Positions 51,006 through 60,969 are shown, counted from the stretch's first letter. The stretch: DNA of 64,000 nt from Dyadobacter sp. CY261 (GCF_021440085.1 NZ_JAKCPW010000003.1:1-64000), one strand, 5' to 3'. A program made the numbers and translations. Notes: generated from the sequence alone by a model not told the origin.

Positions 51006-51767
51006 TCAAAGATCCAGCACCAGCCCGTCGTAGGCCAGATGCACATGCGGAGGTAATTCGCTCTCGACCGAGGCATGCAAGCCCAGTTTATGGCTGATAT
51101 GCGTCAGGTAAGCCTGAGGCACATTGAGCTTGTCGATCAGATCGAGCGCTTGTGAAAGGGTGAAGTGAGAAAGATGCGGCTCTTTTTGCAGGGTATCAAG
51201 CACAAGAACCTGGGAGCCTTTTATTTTCTCTTGCTCCTGTTCTGAGATGTAATTCGCGTCGGTGATGTAGGTAAAATCGCCAATCCGGTAGCCGTAGACT
51301 GGCAGCTTGTGGTGCATTACTTCAATAGGAATGATTTTGACGCCTTCTATCTCAAATGGCTCGTTATTAATAGCGTGAAGCGAAAAATGCGGGACACCGG
51401 GGTATCGTTTTTCGGCAAACGCGTAAGCAAATTCTGTTTTGATCTGGTTCAAAACTTCCTGCCTTCCGTAAAGCGGGATGTCCATTTGTTGCCGGTGGTT
51501 GAATGCACGGATATCGTCCAGGCCGGCGGTGTGGTCTTTGTGTTGATGGGTAAAAATGGCCGCGTCAAGGTCCTTCACCTGCGCGCGCAGCATTTGCTGG
51601 CGGAAATCCGGGCCGGTATCAATGACAAACGATTTCCCGTGTACCTGAATCCACACGGAAGTCCGTAAACGCTTGTCATGCTGGTCATTAGAACGACAAA
51701 CGACACAATCGCAGGCAATAACCGGTATTCCCTGCGATGTGCCGGTGCCAAGAAATGTAATCCTCAT
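51006..51767 (-). CDS. PhnP-like MBL-fold metallohydrolase
   Basis: A 253-residue protein. FLGTGTSQGIPVIAC, VCRS, FVIDTGPDFRQQML and FTHQHKDHTAG give the metallo-beta-lactamase fold with its HxHxDH metal site, and ITDANY and LTHISHKLG complete it. The set of Cys residues near the N-terminus (CDCVVC) is typical of PhnP-type phosphodiesterases. The family hydrolyses cyclic phosphodiesters; the substrate here is not known. It is 7 bases downstream of the receiver-domain gene and is a conserved Bacteroidota housekeeping-type protein. Confidence 0.85.
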   Translation of the reverse strand: MRITFLGTGTSQGIPVIACDCVVCRSNDQHDKRLRTSVWIQVHGKSFVIDTGPDFRQQMLRAQVKDLDAAIFTHQHKDHTAGLDDIRAFNHRQQMDIPLYGRQEVLNQIKTEFAYAFAEKRYPGVPHFSLHAINNEPFEIEGVKIIPIEVMHHKLPVYGYRIGDFTYITDANYISEQEQEKIKGSQVLVLDTLQKEPHLSHFTLSQALDLIDKLNVPQAYLTHISHKLGLHASVESELPPHVHLAYDGLVLDL

Positions 51768-51774
51768 CAGGTCT

Positions 51775-52152
51775 TTATTCAGTCAGATGCGCCACTACTT
51801 CAACCAGCCGGTCGAAATTCAACGGCTTCATCAGCGCATCATCAAAACCCGCTTCTTTAAAGTCTTCATCTGAATAATTTTTGGCATTACCCGTGATGGC
51901 CACAATCGGTGTTTTAGCCTTTTTCTCATCGGGCAACTTGCGAATGCTTCTTGCACATTCCATTCCATCCATCACAGGCATATTGATGTCCAGAAGGACG
52001 ATATCAAAATCCTCTTTTTCAAGCAGTTGAAGCACTTGCTCGCCGTTTTTCACGGAAGTGATTTCATAATGCTGAAATTCAAGAATCTTCCTGGCCAGGT
52101 TTTGAATTACTGAACTGTCTTCGGCAATGAGTACTCGTTTCGTGTATGACAT
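51775..52152 (-). CDS. Single-domain response regulator (receiver)
   Basis: A 125-residue receiver domain only: VLIAEDSSV (acidic pocket), DIVLLDINMPVMDG (phosphoacceptor Asp near 55), IVAITGNA and DDALMKPLNFDRL with the conserved Lys. There is no output domain, so it probably acts by protein contact or in a phosphorelay. It is cotranscribed with the PhnP-like gene. No adjacent kinase was seen. Confidence 0.9.
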   Translation of the reverse strand: MSYTKRVLIAEDSSVIQNLARKILEFQHYEITSVKNGEQVLQLLEKEDFDIVLLDINMPVMDGMECARSIRKLPDEKKAKTPIVAITGNAKNYSDEDFKEAGFDDALMKPLNFDRLVEVVAHLTE

Positions 52153-52304
52153 ACGATGGGGCAGGTATTGTGTTTAAAGTTTTTTCCCAGGTCAATTTAG
52201 ATATATTTCAATCAACATCGCAAACTGGATGGATGCGAAGTTTCAAAATTATTCCAAAAAAGTAAATAAACCCTCTATACTTTTTCAAAGCGGGCGATCG
52301 GGTG

Positions 52305-52312
52305 TAAGTTTG
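52305..52312 (+). promoter_or_regulatory. Bacteroidota -7 element before DUF1684 gene
   Basis: TAAGTTTG (followed by C) fits TAnnTTTG exactly and lies 27 bases before the ATG at 52340. TTTTT stands 20 bases upstream in place of the -33 TTTG. A reasonable promoter for the DUF1684 gene. Confidence 0.5.
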
Positions 52313-52339
52313 CAGTCCGATTAGCCTATTTTCCTTCTT

Positions 52340-52993
52340 ATGTTCAAAAACAAAGTGATCCGATACAGCACAATCGCAATGGTGATTGCGATTCTTGCCT
52401 ACTTCATGATTGAAAACATGAGCGGTTCGGCCTCATCATCCGACGATGCCATCGCGGCCAATCCGGCAGCTTATAAGGCAAAGCTCCTGCAAGAACGTGC
52501 CGCCAAAGACGAGCAGTTCAAATCCGGCCAGGATTCGCCCATTAAGGATAAGGAGAGCTTTCATGGCCTGCATTATTTCGAACCCAACCTGGGTTTGCGC
52601 ATTAAGGCCAATATTTCGCCTTACATGCAAGACGATAAGGAGGTAATCGTCAAATATACTGACGGCACAAGCGAGAAATATGAAAAATACGGTTATGCCA
52701 ATTTTAACGTGGAAGGCCAGGGGCAAAAACTGTTGCTTTTGAAGAATGAAGGTACGATTTCGGTGCTTTTCCGCGATGCGACCAGTGGTAAACAGACCTA
52801 CGGCGGAGGCCGTTACCTGGATTACCCCCTGGATCAGATCAAAAATAATACCATCGTGCTCGATTTCAATAAGGCGTATAACCCCTACTGTGCTTACCAG
52901 GAAAGCTTTGCCTGCCCGGTGCCGCCTGCCGAAAACACGCTGACGGTCGCTATCCACGCCGGCGAAGTAACCGAGGAGGCCACACACCAGTAG
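52340..52993 (+). CDS. DUF1684 family protein
   Basis: A 217-residue protein with an N-terminal membrane anchor (about residues 10-25, TIAMVIAILAYFMI). The rest matches DUF1684: RAAKDEQFK, SPIKDKESFHGLHYFEPN, ATSGKQTYGGGRYLDYP and LDFNKAYNPYCAYQESFACPV, PPAENTL, IHAGEV. The biochemical function of this family is unknown. It probably has its own promoter, 27 bases upstream. Ordinary chromosomal gene. Confidence 0.88.
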   Translation: MFKNKVIRYSTIAMVIAILAYFMIENMSGSASSSDDAIAANPAAYKAKLLQERAAKDEQFKSGQDSPIKDKESFHGLHYFEPNLGLRIKANISPYMQDDKEVIVKYTDGTSEKYEKYGYANFNVEGQGQKLLLLKNEGTISVLFRDATSGKQTYGGGRYLDYPLDQIKNNTIVLDFNKAYNPYCAYQESFACPVPPAENTLTVAIHAGEVTEEATHQ

Positions 52994-53056
52994 CACCGGC
53001 ATCATAAAAAAAGGCACGCGGCACATAATGCCCGAATGCCGTTCAAACTAAATCAT

Positions 53057-53064
53057 TAATTTTG
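53057..53064 (+). promoter_or_regulatory. Bacteroidota -7 element before pheT
   Basis: TAATTTTG, followed by C, fits TAnnTTTG and lies 60 bases before the pheT ATG. No clear -33 TTTG stands at 19 bases. Probable promoter of the pheT-zapA run. Confidence 0.45.
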
Positions 53065-53124
53065 CAAACAGGCTGGATTCTCCGATTCCCGGTGCCAGAA
53101 ATTTTATTGTTATAAAGCATTCGC

Positions 53125-55554
53125 ATGAAGATCTCTTATAAGTGGCTTAAAGATTTAATTGAAATTACTGAAACACCCGAGCAAATCGACAGCTTATTGA
53201 CGGCTACCGGGCTGGAAGTCGAAGGTATTGAAGAGATCGAATCGATAAAAGGTGGTTTGCAAGGCGTGGTAATCGGTCAGGTATTGACATGTGAAAAACA
53301 CCCTGAGGCTGATCGCCTGAGCCTGACCACCGTGGATGTGGGCGCAGTAGCACCACTTTCCATTGTTTGCGGCGCATCCAATGTGGCCGCGGGCCAGAAA
53401 GTTATTGTCGCGACCGTGGGCGCTACATTATATCCGGTCGGCAGTGACCAGCCGCTGGTTTTGAAAAAATCAAAGATCCGTGGTGCCCTTTCCGAAGGGA
53501 TGATCTGCGCGGAGGATGAGCTTGGTGTAGGCACTTCGCATGAGGGCATTCTTGTACTTGATACTGAGCTACCCAATGGCACCCCTGCCGCGGAGTATTT
53601 CGGCATCTCTTCGGATTATCTGATTGAAATCGGTCTTACGCCCAACCGTGCGGATGCGGCTTCGCATTATGGCGTAGCACGCGATTTGAAAGCGGTTTTG
53701 AAACGTGAGATCACCCTGCCTTCCGTTGAAGATTTTAAAACAGACAACCAAACCCTGCCCATCCCGGTAGAGGTACGCAATACCCAGGCTTGCCCGCGCT
53801 ACACGGGTCTGACGATTTCGGGCATTAAGGTGGCCGAATCACCCGAATGGCTCAAACAGCGCCTGCATACGATCGGCATCCGCGCGATCAATAACATCGT
53901 CGATATCACCAATTATATCTGTCACGAGCTTGGCCAGCCGATGCACGCATTCGATGCGGACAAGGTTTCGGGTAAAAAAGTGATTGTTACAACTATCGCG
54001 GAAGGCACACCTTTCGTTACCCTGGACGGTGTGGAGCGCAAAATCTCTGCCAATGACCTGATGATTTGCAGCGAGGGCACCGGTGGCAATCCCGAGCCTA
54101 TGTGCATCGCCGGTGTCTTTGGCGGACTGACTTCCGGGGTTACTGAGACTACGACTTCCATTTTCCTGGAATCGGCCTACTTCTCGCCCGTGTGGGTACG
54201 CAGGACCGCGCAGCGTTTCTCGCTGAAAACCGACTCATCGTTCCGTTTCGAGCGTGGTACCGACCCGAATATGCCCCTTTTTGCATTGAAACGGGCCGCA
54301 TTGCTTATTCAGCAAATCGCCGGTGGAAGCATTTCATCCGACATCATCGACATTTACCCTGAGCCGATCCAGGATTTCAAGGTAGATATGAAATACAAAA
54401 ACATCGACCGGCTGATCGGCAAGTCGTTGGAAAAAGACCTGATTAAAGGCATTCTTGAAAGCCTGGATATCCGTGTTACCCAACAAACCGAAACCGGTTT
54501 TACGGCGATCGTGGCACCATACCGCGTAGACGTACAGCGCGAGGCCGACGTAATTGAGGAAATCCTTCGCATTTACGGTTTCGGACAAGTAGAGCTTTCG
54601 GACGCATTGAGCTCAGATTATCTTTCCGATTTTCCCATTAATGATCCTGAAAAGCTAAAACTGCGTGTTGCCGAATTGCTGGTAGGCAATGGCTTTAATG
54701 AAATGATCAATAATTCATTGACCAAACCTGAATATCAGGCCGCATTCGGAGAAAGTCTTGCGGGCAATCCGGTTAAAATCCTGAATTATCTCAGCGAGGA
54801 CCTGTCTGTAATGCGCCAGACGCTGGTATTTTCAGGCCTTGAAGTGATCGCTTACAACAGCAACCGCCGTCAGAAGGATTTGAAACTTTTTGAATTTGGG
54901 AAAACATATCATGAAATCGACGGAAAATATGTCGAGAAAGAGCGCCTTTCCGTGTTCATTACCGGCAATATCCGGCAGGAAAGCTGGTTTGAAAAATCGC
55001 GTGAGGTGGTTTTCCATGATCTGGCCGCCTTTGTCAACCAGGTTCTTGCCTCTGTAAAAATCAAGGATGTGCAGAAACAGCAAGCTGACAACGCTATTTT
55101 CAAAAGCGGACTTACGCTGCTGGCCAATAAAAAGCCGGTTGTATCATTTGGTCTGCTCCAAGCGGGTGTTGCTAAAAAACTGGATATCAAAGCACCGGTT
55201 TACTACGCCGACTTCGATTGGGATTATCTGCTTCGCCAATATAGCGCAGCCGTTAAATATGTAGAAGTCCCCAAATTCCCCGAGGTTCGCCGCGACCTTT
55301 CGGTGGTGGTCAACAAAAATGTAACCTTCGAAGAGCTTCGCCAGGCGGCCTACAAAACTGAACGCAGCCTGCTGCGTGCGGTGAACGTGTTTGACGTCTA
55401 CGAAGGAGCCAACCTGGAAGGTAAAAAATCGTATTCGATCAGCTTCATTTTGCAGGACGAGCAGCAGACGCTCACCGACAAAGTGATCGACAAGTCAATG
55501 CAACGCCTCATTGCCACTTATGAGAAAGAATTTGAAGCGGTGATCAGAAAGTAA
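53125..55554 (+). CDS. pheT: Phenylalanyl-tRNA synthetase beta subunit
   Basis: An 809-residue protein of the usual length for bacterial PheT. It begins MKISYKWLKDLIEI, then has the EMAP/tRNA-binding-type domain (VIGQVLTCEKHPEADRLSLTTVDVG), the B3/B4 editing region (NIVDITNYICHELGQPMHAFD), the B5 region, the catalytic-like core (TDSSFRFERGTDPN) and the C-terminal anticodon-binding FDX domain (YVEVPKFPEVRRDLSVVV). It pairs with PheS, not in this window, to charge tRNA-Phe. It is followed by a coiled-coil gene and zapA, an arrangement conserved in Bacteroidota. Confidence 0.97.
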   Translation: MKISYKWLKDLIEITETPEQIDSLLTATGLEVEGIEEIESIKGGLQGVVIGQVLTCEKHPEADRLSLTTVDVGAVAPLSIVCGASNVAAGQKVIVATVGATLYPVGSDQPLVLKKSKIRGALSEGMICAEDELGVGTSHEGILVLDTELPNGTPAAEYFGISSDYLIEIGLTPNRADAASHYGVARDLKAVLKREITLPSVEDFKTDNQTLPIPVEVRNTQACPRYTGLTISGIKVAESPEWLKQRLHTIGIRAINNIVDITNYICHELGQPMHAFDADKVSGKKVIVTTIAEGTPFVTLDGVERKISANDLMICSEGTGGNPEPMCIAGVFGGLTSGVTETTTSIFLESAYFSPVWVRRTAQRFSLKTDSSFRFERGTDPNMPLFALKRAALLIQQIAGGSISSDIIDIYPEPIQDFKVDMKYKNIDRLIGKSLEKDLIKGILESLDIRVTQQTETGFTAIVAPYRVDVQREADVIEEILRIYGFGQVELSDALSSDYLSDFPINDPEKLKLRVAELLVGNGFNEMINNSLTKPEYQAAFGESLAGNPVKILNYLSEDLSVMRQTLVFSGLEVIAYNSNRRQKDLKLFEFGKTYHEIDGKYVEKERLSVFITGNIRQESWFEKSREVVFHDLAAFVNQVLASVKIKDVQKQQADNAIFKSGLTLLANKKPVVSFGLLQAGVAKKLDIKAPVYYADFDWDYLLRQYSAAVKYVEVPKFPEVRRDLSVVVNKNVTFEELRQAAYKTERSLLRAVNVFDVYEGANLEGKKSYSISFILQDEQQTLTDKVIDKSMQRLIATYEKEFEAVIRK

Positions 55555-55593
55555 ACCACAGTTTTTTCATTGTCGGATTTTCAGTTGAGGAAA

Positions 55594-55938
55594 ATGGAGA
55601 GGACCACTGAACGTATTATCGAACACAAATTATCCGACGTCGAGAAAAAGCTCGAAATTCTGATCAACCACAAAGAGAAATTAAATTGGTCGATCTCAGA
55701 GCTTCAGCGTGAAAACGCGGAGCTGCGGGCCGCCAACGCAAAGCTCACGGAAGAAGCAAAAGAAATAAGGAAAAAATACACCTCTTTGGAAAAAGACTTT
55801 AATAAGTCTAAAAGTTTCGCTAAACTTGTCACTAGTAAACTGACACCAACAGGCGCAATTGCCGAACTGAAAGAATCAGTTGAAAGATATATCCAGGAGA
55901 TCGATAAGTGCATCGAATTGCTTGAAGATACCTTATGA
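55594..55938 (+). CDS. Small coiled-coil protein upstream of zapA
   Basis: About 114 residues from ATG 55594, with GAGG just before it; a TTG at 55570 is also in frame. Nearly the whole length is a coiled coil (EKKLEILINHKEKLNW, LQRENAELRAANAKL, EEAKEIRKKYTSLEKD). The stop overlaps the zapA start by four bases. Position suggests a ZapB-like or ZapA-partner role in cell division, which is inference. Similar genes lie between pheT and zapA in related genomes. Confidence 0.7.
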   Translation: MERTTERIIEHKLSDVEKKLEILINHKEKLNWSISELQRENAELRAANAKLTEEAKEIRKKYTSLEKDFNKSKSFAKLVTSKLTPTGAIAELKESVERYIQEIDKCIELLEDTL

Positions 55939-56246
55939 AAAAAAATAGCATACCCAATCCAGACGTTTCTGTCTTTATAAAACTGCTGGACAGAGGTTTC
56001 AAACTGAGCGTTCCGGCGGATCAGGAGAAATTTTACCGGGATGGGTATGAGGTGTTCATGCAACGTGTGCAAAAGCATAAAGAAAAAGGGAAAGTATACG
56101 GTGATATAGAGGCCATTGCATTGACTTCTATCGAGTGCCTGGTGGCACTACAACGGAACCAGGACGAAATGGACGACCTGGTAGCGGCTTTTAAAAGCAG
56201 AGTGGAAAAACTGGACGAAACGCTCGCCAGCGCTATTGAGAGCTGA
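55935..56246 (+). CDS. zapA: Cell division protein ZapA
   Basis: A 103-residue protein matching ZapA in length and pattern: a short N-terminal beta region (VSVFIKLLDRGFKLSVPADQ), then a helix with YEVFMQRVQKHK and IEAIALTSIECLVALQRN, and a C-terminal coiled coil. ZapA promotes FtsZ filament bundling at midcell. ATGA overlap with the upstream coiled-coil gene; rny follows after 121 bases. Confidence 0.85.
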   Translation: MKKNSIPNPDVSVFIKLLDRGFKLSVPADQEKFYRDGYEVFMQRVQKHKEKGKVYGDIEAIALTSIECLVALQRNQDEMDDLVAAFKSRVEKLDETLASAIES

Positions 56247-56367
56247 AACCCATACCTAACCCTTTGATTTTTACAGTATCTGCAAAAATATACTTTCAAT
56301 TTCTTCCAACTTCGGCATTTCAACGCGGTGTAGTCGGTAAAACCAACTATATATAACCATTATTGAA

Positions 56368-57939
56368 ATGTCAAATTCATTGTTCTTCATCGTCATCCTG
56401 TCCGATATCATCGCCGTAGGGGTGGGTATTTTTGCAGGTAAGTACATCTTTCAGCGATCGTTTGACGCCAAGGAAAAAGAAGCCCAGGAACGTGCAGCGG
56501 AAATTCTCAGGAATGCAGAGGTAGCAGCCGAAAACATCAAGAAAGACCGCATTCTGGAAGCAAAAGAAAAATACCTCCGGTTGAAATCGGAATTCGAAGA
56601 AGACGCCAATAAAAAGCGTGGCATTCTGCAAAGCAATGAGCAAAAACTCAAACAACGCGAGCAAAGCCTCAACCAGAGCATCGAGCAGACCAAACGTAAG
56701 GAAAACGAGCTCGATAGCCTCAAAAACAACCTGAGCCAGCAGCTGGAAACGGCTACCAAACGCCGCGAGGAAGCCGAGAAATCGTTGCAGCAACAGGTTA
56801 CCCAGCTTGAAAAAATAGCCAATCTTACCGCCGAACAAGCCCGCGAGCAGCTTGTGGACGCATTGAAAGCAGAAGCTGAAACCCGCGCCGGTTCCTACAT
56901 CAAAAGTGCGATGGAAGAAGCGCGCCTTACTGCAACAAAGGAGGCCAAAAAGATCGTCATCGAAACGATCCAGCGCACCGCGGCCGAACATGCCATCGAA
57001 AACTGCGTGTCGGTGTTCAATATTGAAAATGACGACATAAAAGGTAAGATCATCGGTCGCGAAGGGCGCAACATCCGCGCGCTGGAAGCTGCAACCGGTG
57101 TCGAAATTATTGTAGATGATACGCCGGAAGCGATCGTTATCTCCGGTTTTGACCCGGTAAGAAGGGAAATAGCGCGTCTTTCACTACACCGTCTTGTTCA
57201 GGATGGCCGTATCCACCCCGCCCGTATCGAGGAAGTGGTTGCCAAAACCCGCAAGAATATTGAAGACGAGATCGTCGAAATCGGTGAGCGCACAGTCATT
57301 GACATGGGTATCCATGGCCTGCACCCCGAACTGGTGAAAATGATCGGCCGGATGCGTTTCCGTTCGTCGTATGGACAAAACCTGCTTCAACACTCGCGTG
57401 AAGTGGCTAAATTGTGTGCTACCATGGCCGCAGAACTAGGCCTTAACACTAAACTGGCTAAACGTGCTGGTCTGCTCCACGATATCGGTAAAGTGTGGCC
57501 CGAAGAATCGGATCTGCCGCACGCGATCCTGGGCATGGAGCTTGCCAAGAAATACAAGGAAAATCCGGAAGTCTGCAACGCGATCGGAGCGCACCACGAT
57601 GAGATCGAAATGACTTCTATCCTCTCGCCGATCATCCAGGTTTGTGACGCCATTTCAGGTTCACGCCCGGGTGCACGCCGCGAAATGATGGAATCCTACA
57701 TCCAGCGTCTGCGTGACCTGGAAAACCTGGCATTGTCCTTTGATGGCGTTGAAAAATGCTACGCGATCCAGGCAGGGCGCGAGCTTCGCGTGATCATCGA
57801 CGCCGACAATGTTTCCGACGAAAAAGCGGGACTACTGTCGTTTGACATCTCGCAAAAAATTGAAAAAGAAATGCAGTACCCCGGACAGATTAAAATCACT
57901 GTGATCCGCGAAATGCGGTCGGTGGCTTACGCGCGTTAA
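56368..57939 (+). CDS. rny: Ribonuclease Y
   Basis: A 523-residue protein of the standard RNase Y layout: N-terminal membrane helix ([21 protein letters not shown]), long coiled coil (about 30-205), KH domain ([21 protein letters not shown]), then the HD domain with [25 protein letters not shown] and [10 protein letters not shown]. It is a membrane-bound endoribonuclease that starts mRNA decay. All the metal-binding His/Asp residues of the HD domain are present. It follows zapA and may share its transcript or use its own promoter in the 121-base gap. Confidence 0.97.
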   Translation: MSNSLFFIVILSDIIAVGVGIFAGKYIFQRSFDAKEKEAQERAAEILRNAEVAAENIKKDRILEAKEKYLRLKSEFEEDANKKRGILQSNEQKLKQREQSLNQSIEQTKRKENELDSLKNNLSQQLETATKRREEAEKSLQQQVTQLEKIANLTAEQAREQLVDALKAEAETRAGSYIKSAMEEARLTATKEAKKIVIETIQRTAAEHAIENCVSVFNIENDDIKGKIIGREGRNIRALEAATGVEIIVDDTPEAIVISGFDPVRREIARLSLHRLVQDGRIHPARIEEVVAKTRKNIEDEIVEIGERTVIDMGIHGLHPELVKMIGRMRFRSSYGQNLLQHSREVAKLCATMAAELGLNTKLAKRAGLLHDIGKVWPEESDLPHAILGMELAKKYKENPEVCNAIGAHHDEIEMTSILSPIIQVCDAISGSRPGARREMMESYIQRLRDLENLALSFDGVEKCYAIQAGRELRVIIDADNVSDEKAGLLSFDISQKIEKEMQYPGQIKITVIREMRSVAYAR

Positions 57940-57954
57940 TCCAGCATTATATTC

Positions 57955-59493
57955 ATGACATACTCAAAGCTTACAAGCCAGGAACTACTGGGTATCCGAA
58001 CGCTCGGAGAACTAAAAAAAGCAGGTTATCAGTCGCGTTCTATCAAGCAGGAGCTGAGAGATAACCTGATTGAAAAAATCAGAAACAAGGAAAATGTATT
58101 CCCCGGGATATGGGGTTACGAGGAAACCGTCATTCCCGATGTGGAAAGGGCCATTCTTTCGATGCATAACATCAACTTTCTGGGTCTTCGCGGCCAGGCC
58201 AAAACGCGGATCGCCCGTATGATGGTTAACCTGCTCGACGAGTATATTCCTTATATCAAAAATTCGGAGTTGCACGACGATCCTTTCGCACCGCTTTCGC
58301 GCTATGCTAAGGACCTCATCGAAGAAGACGGAGACAATGCTGAAATAGCATGGCTGCACCGCCAGGATCGCTACACCGAAAAACTGGCGACGCCCGACGT
58401 ATCCGTTGCCGACCTTATCGGCGACGTGGATCCGATCAAGGCAGCGACATTGAAATTGCCTTATTCGGATGAGCGTGTGATCCATTTCGGCTTGATCCCC
58501 CGCTCCCACCGCGGCATTTTTGTGATCAACGAATTGCCCGATTTGCAGGCGCGCATCCAGGTCGCTTTGTTCAATATCTTGCAGGAAGGCGATATTCAGA
58601 TCCGTGGTTTCAAACTGCGGTTGCCACTTGACATTCAATTTGTATTTACGGCAAATCCGGAAGATTATACCAATCGAGGAAGCATAGTAACGCCTTTGAA
58701 AGACCGCATCGAAAGCCAGATCGTAACGCACTATCCCAAAACGATTGAAACCGGCAAGCGCATTACAGAGCAGGAAGCGGTTGTTAAACCCGAGCAACAA
58801 GGCTTGGTGCGCGTGAACGAGCTGGCCAAGACGCTCATTGAGCAGATCGCTTTTGAGGCCCGTGAAAGTGAATATGTCGACAGTAAAAGCGGCGTTTCGG
58901 CCCGCTTAACGATCTCGGCATATGAAAGCCTTTTGAGCACGGCGGAAAGAAGAGCGTTAATCAACGGTGAAACGTCGACCTACGTGCGCATTTCCGACCT
59001 TTACGGCGTTGTTTCTGCGATCTGCGGAAAGGTTGAGCTCGTTTATGAAGGAGAAGTGGAAGGCCCGGTGATCGTGGCGCAAAACCTGATCGGAAAGGCC
59101 ATCCGCACGCAATTCCTGAACTTCTTCCCCGATCCGGAAAAGAGTAAGAAAAGCAAGATCAATCCTTACGCAAAAGTGGTGGAATGGTTTGGCGCAGGCA
59201 ACGAGATGGAAATGCCCGCCGACATGACCGACCGAGAATACACCGCCCGCCTGAGAACAATCGACGGGCTGGATGACTTCGTAGATATCCTTTCAGCCTA
59301 CGGCGATGCTGAGGAAAAGCTTTTTATGATGGAGTTTGCCCTGCACGGCATGGCTGAGTTCTCGCTGGTAGGCAAACAATCCCTCGACCAGGGTATGAAA
59401 TTCCAGGATCTGGTCAGCAGCATGTTCTCCGGCCCCGGTGACGAAGATTATGATTTTGACGAGGACGACGATGATGATCGGAAGCCTTTTTAA
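57955..59493 (+). CDS. ChlI/MoxR-type AAA+ ATPase
   Basis: A 512-residue protein of the magnesium-chelatase-subunit-I/MoxR group. FLGLRGQAKTRIARMMVNLL holds the Walker A motif (GLRGQAKT), GIFVINELPDL the Walker B-like acidic strand, and FVFTANPEDYTNRG the sensor-1 block. A C-terminal lid and a very acidic tail (DEDYDFDEDDDDD) follow. No chlorophyll genes are near, so a magnesium chelatase role is unlikely; MoxR-type AAA proteins act as chaperones for metal-cofactor or complex assembly. It lies 15 bases after rny and ends at a strong terminator. Confidence 0.85.
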   Translation: MTYSKLTSQELLGIRTLGELKKAGYQSRSIKQELRDNLIEKIRNKENVFPGIWGYEETVIPDVERAILSMHNINFLGLRGQAKTRIARMMVNLLDEYIPYIKNSELHDDPFAPLSRYAKDLIEEDGDNAEIAWLHRQDRYTEKLATPDVSVADLIGDVDPIKAATLKLPYSDERVIHFGLIPRSHRGIFVINELPDLQARIQVALFNILQEGDIQIRGFKLRLPLDIQFVFTANPEDYTNRGSIVTPLKDRIESQIVTHYPKTIETGKRITEQEAVVKPEQQGLVRVNELAKTLIEQIAFEARESEYVDSKSGVSARLTISAYESLLSTAERRALINGETSTYVRISDLYGVVSAICGKVELVYEGEVEGPVIVAQNLIGKAIRTQFLNFFPDPEKSKKSKINPYAKVVEWFGAGNEMEMPADMTDREYTARLRTIDGLDDFVDILSAYGDAEEKLFMMEFALHGMAEFSLVGKQSLDQGMKFQDLVSSMFSGPGDEDYDFDEDDDDDRKPF

Positions 59494-59510
59494 CACCCTA
59501 TCAACAAACA

Positions 59511-59543
59511 AAAATGCCCTGCTTAAAAAACAGGGCATTTTTT
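59511..59543. terminator. Bidirectional intrinsic terminator between the AAA gene and recA
   Basis: AAATGCCCTG (59512-59521) pairs with CAGGGCATTT (59531-59540) around a 9-base A-rich loop. T-runs follow on both strands (TTTTTT on the plus strand; TTTTT on the minus). It separates the convergent ends of the AAA ATPase gene and recA. Confidence 0.9.
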
Positions 59544-59563
59544 ATGACTTACATTTGAAAGAC

Positions 59564-60631
59564 TTATTCGGGAGAACCCTCGTCTGATACATTCGCTTCG
59601 CTGGTATCGATCAATGAATCGGGATCGTTGTTGACTTTACCGCGGATTTTGCCTTCCAGCTCTTCCATCAGTTCCGGATTGTCTTTGATCAGCGCTTTCA
59701 CAGCATCGCGGCCCTGTCCCAGGCGATTACCGTCGTAGCTGAACCAAGAACCTGATTTTTTCACGATCTCAAGTTCCACAGCCAAATCGATAATCTCCCC
59801 TACTTTGGAAATACCTTCACCATACATGATATCGAATTCCACTACTTTGAAAGGTGGTGCAACTTTGTTTTTCACCACTTTCACGCGGGTACGGTTACCC
59901 AGGATCGCGTCAGCACTTTCTTTGATCTGACCAACACGACGGATATCCAAACGCACAGATGCGTAGTATTTCAATGCATTACCACCGGTTGTAGTCTCAG
60001 GGTTACCGAACATCACACCGATCTTCTCGCGAAGCTGGTTGATGAAGATACAGCAGCATCCTGTTTTATTGATCACCCCGGTAAGCTTACGCAGCGCCTG
60101 GGACATCAGACGTGCCTGCAAGCCCATTTTGCTGTCACCCATTTCGCCTTCCAGCTCAGCGCGCGGCACCAATGCCGCCACCGAGTCGATTACGATGATA
60201 TCCACCGCTCCGGAGCTGATCAGGTGTTCGGCGATTTCGAGTGCCTGTTCGCCACTGTCGGGTTGCGAGATAAGCAGGTTACTGGTGTCGATACCCAACT
60301 TTTCAGCATAGCTACGGTCAAACGCATGTTCGGCGTCGATGAAAGCAGCCAGGCCGCCTTTTTTCTGCGCCTCGGCAATGCAGTGCATCGACAGTGTGGT
60401 TTTACCCGATGATTCAGGTCCGTAGATCTCCACGACCCGGCCGCGGGGAACACCGCCTACGCCCAAAGCGAGGTCAAGGCCCAATGAACCAGTAGAAATC
60501 ACAGGAATATCTAATACTTTGGTGTCGCTCAGACGCATTACAGTACCTTTTCCGTAAGTCTTATCGAGCTTTTCGAGCGTGGTCTGCAACGCTTTTAGTT
60601 TGTTGTCTTTATCTGTTGTTGCTTGTGCCAT
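59564..60631 (-). CDS. recA: Recombinase RecA
   Basis: A 355-residue protein of standard RecA length. [17 protein letters not shown] is the Walker A block, [24 protein letters not shown] the Walker B region with the MAW-like motif, and [23 protein letters not shown] the L2 loop/signature. The acidic C-terminus ([11 protein letters not shown]) is usual. RecA promotes strand exchange and SOS induction. Its leader holds a hairpin with a T-run (60667-60695, minus strand) about 36 bases before the ATG. No SOS box of a form I know was identified. Confidence 0.98.
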   Translation of the reverse strand: MAQATTDKDNKLKALQTTLEKLDKTYGKGTVMRLSDTKVLDIPVISTGSLGLDLALGVGGVPRGRVVEIYGPESSGKTTLSMHCIAEAQKKGGLAAFIDAEHAFDRSYAEKLGIDTSNLLISQPDSGEQALEIAEHLISSGAVDIIVIDSVAALVPRAELEGEMGDSKMGLQARLMSQALRKLTGVINKTGCCCIFINQLREKIGVMFGNPETTTGGNALKYYASVRLDIRRVGQIKESADAILGNRTRVKVVKNKVAPPFKVVEFDIMYGEGISKVGEIIDLAVELEIVKKSGSWFSYDGNRLGQGRDAVKALIKDNPELMEELEGKIRGKVNNDPDSLIDTSEANVSDEGSPE

Positions 60632-60666
60632 AAAAATGGTAACAGTAATTTGGTTGGTACATAAAA

Positions 60667-60695
60667 AAGCGGCTTTTGCAGAACAAAAACCGCTT
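60667..60695 (-). terminator. Terminator-like hairpin in the recA leader
   Basis: On the minus strand, AAGCGGTTTTTG (60695 to 60684) pairs with CAAAAGCCGCTT (60678 to 60667) with one G-T pair, around a 5-base loop, and is followed directly by six T. This is a full intrinsic-terminator shape. No minus-strand gene precedes it, and only 35 bases separate it from the recA start. It could be an attenuator, or a terminator that shields recA from antisense transcripts. Confidence 0.65.
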
Positions 60696-60906
60696 GTAAA
60701 TGGGTCTTTATAGTTTTGTAAAAATAGCTAATTTCCGCGAAAGCAACAACCCGGATTTGGCCTAAAAACTTAATTTTTCCCGAAATTTTCGCATTTTCAA
60801 ACGTTTCTGACCGGGCAATAAATGTGACAATATTCCAGTGGTTAAGCTTATTTATCAAACGGGGACGAAGCTGTGAAAGTCAGCAACTAATTCTCCATCA
60901 TTTCCC
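60696..60906. other. Intergenic region between recA and the aminopeptidase gene
   Basis: This AT-rich stretch must hold the recA promoter on the minus strand. TATTTTTA preceded by TTG about 20 bases upstream is the best candidate (near 60718-60755). No gene or further repeat was seen. Confidence 0.35.
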
Positions 60907-60914
60907 TAATTTTG
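60907..60914 (+). promoter_or_regulatory. Bacteroidota -7 element before the aminopeptidase gene
   Basis: TAATTTTG, followed by C, fits TAnnTTTG and lies 55 bases before the GTG start at 60970. No clear -33 TTTG is present. Confidence 0.45.
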
Positions 60915-60969
60915 CTGTCATTACCGACTGTGCAACCTTACGGTTCACCCATGCTTAAATAAATAAATT

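Noticed and set aside
56247..56367. 6S RNA next to zapA
   Set aside because: Only 121 bases are available and no long 6S-like stem with a central bubble was seen.
57955..59493. Magnesium chelatase for chlorophyll synthesis
   Set aside because: No pigment genes nearby, and related proteins are common in non-photosynthetic Bacteroidota; described only as a ChlI/MoxR-type AAA protein.
60595..60858. Minus-strand frame upstream of recA
   Set aside because: It runs through the recA leader hairpin and overlaps the recA start; the translation shows no protein-like pattern.
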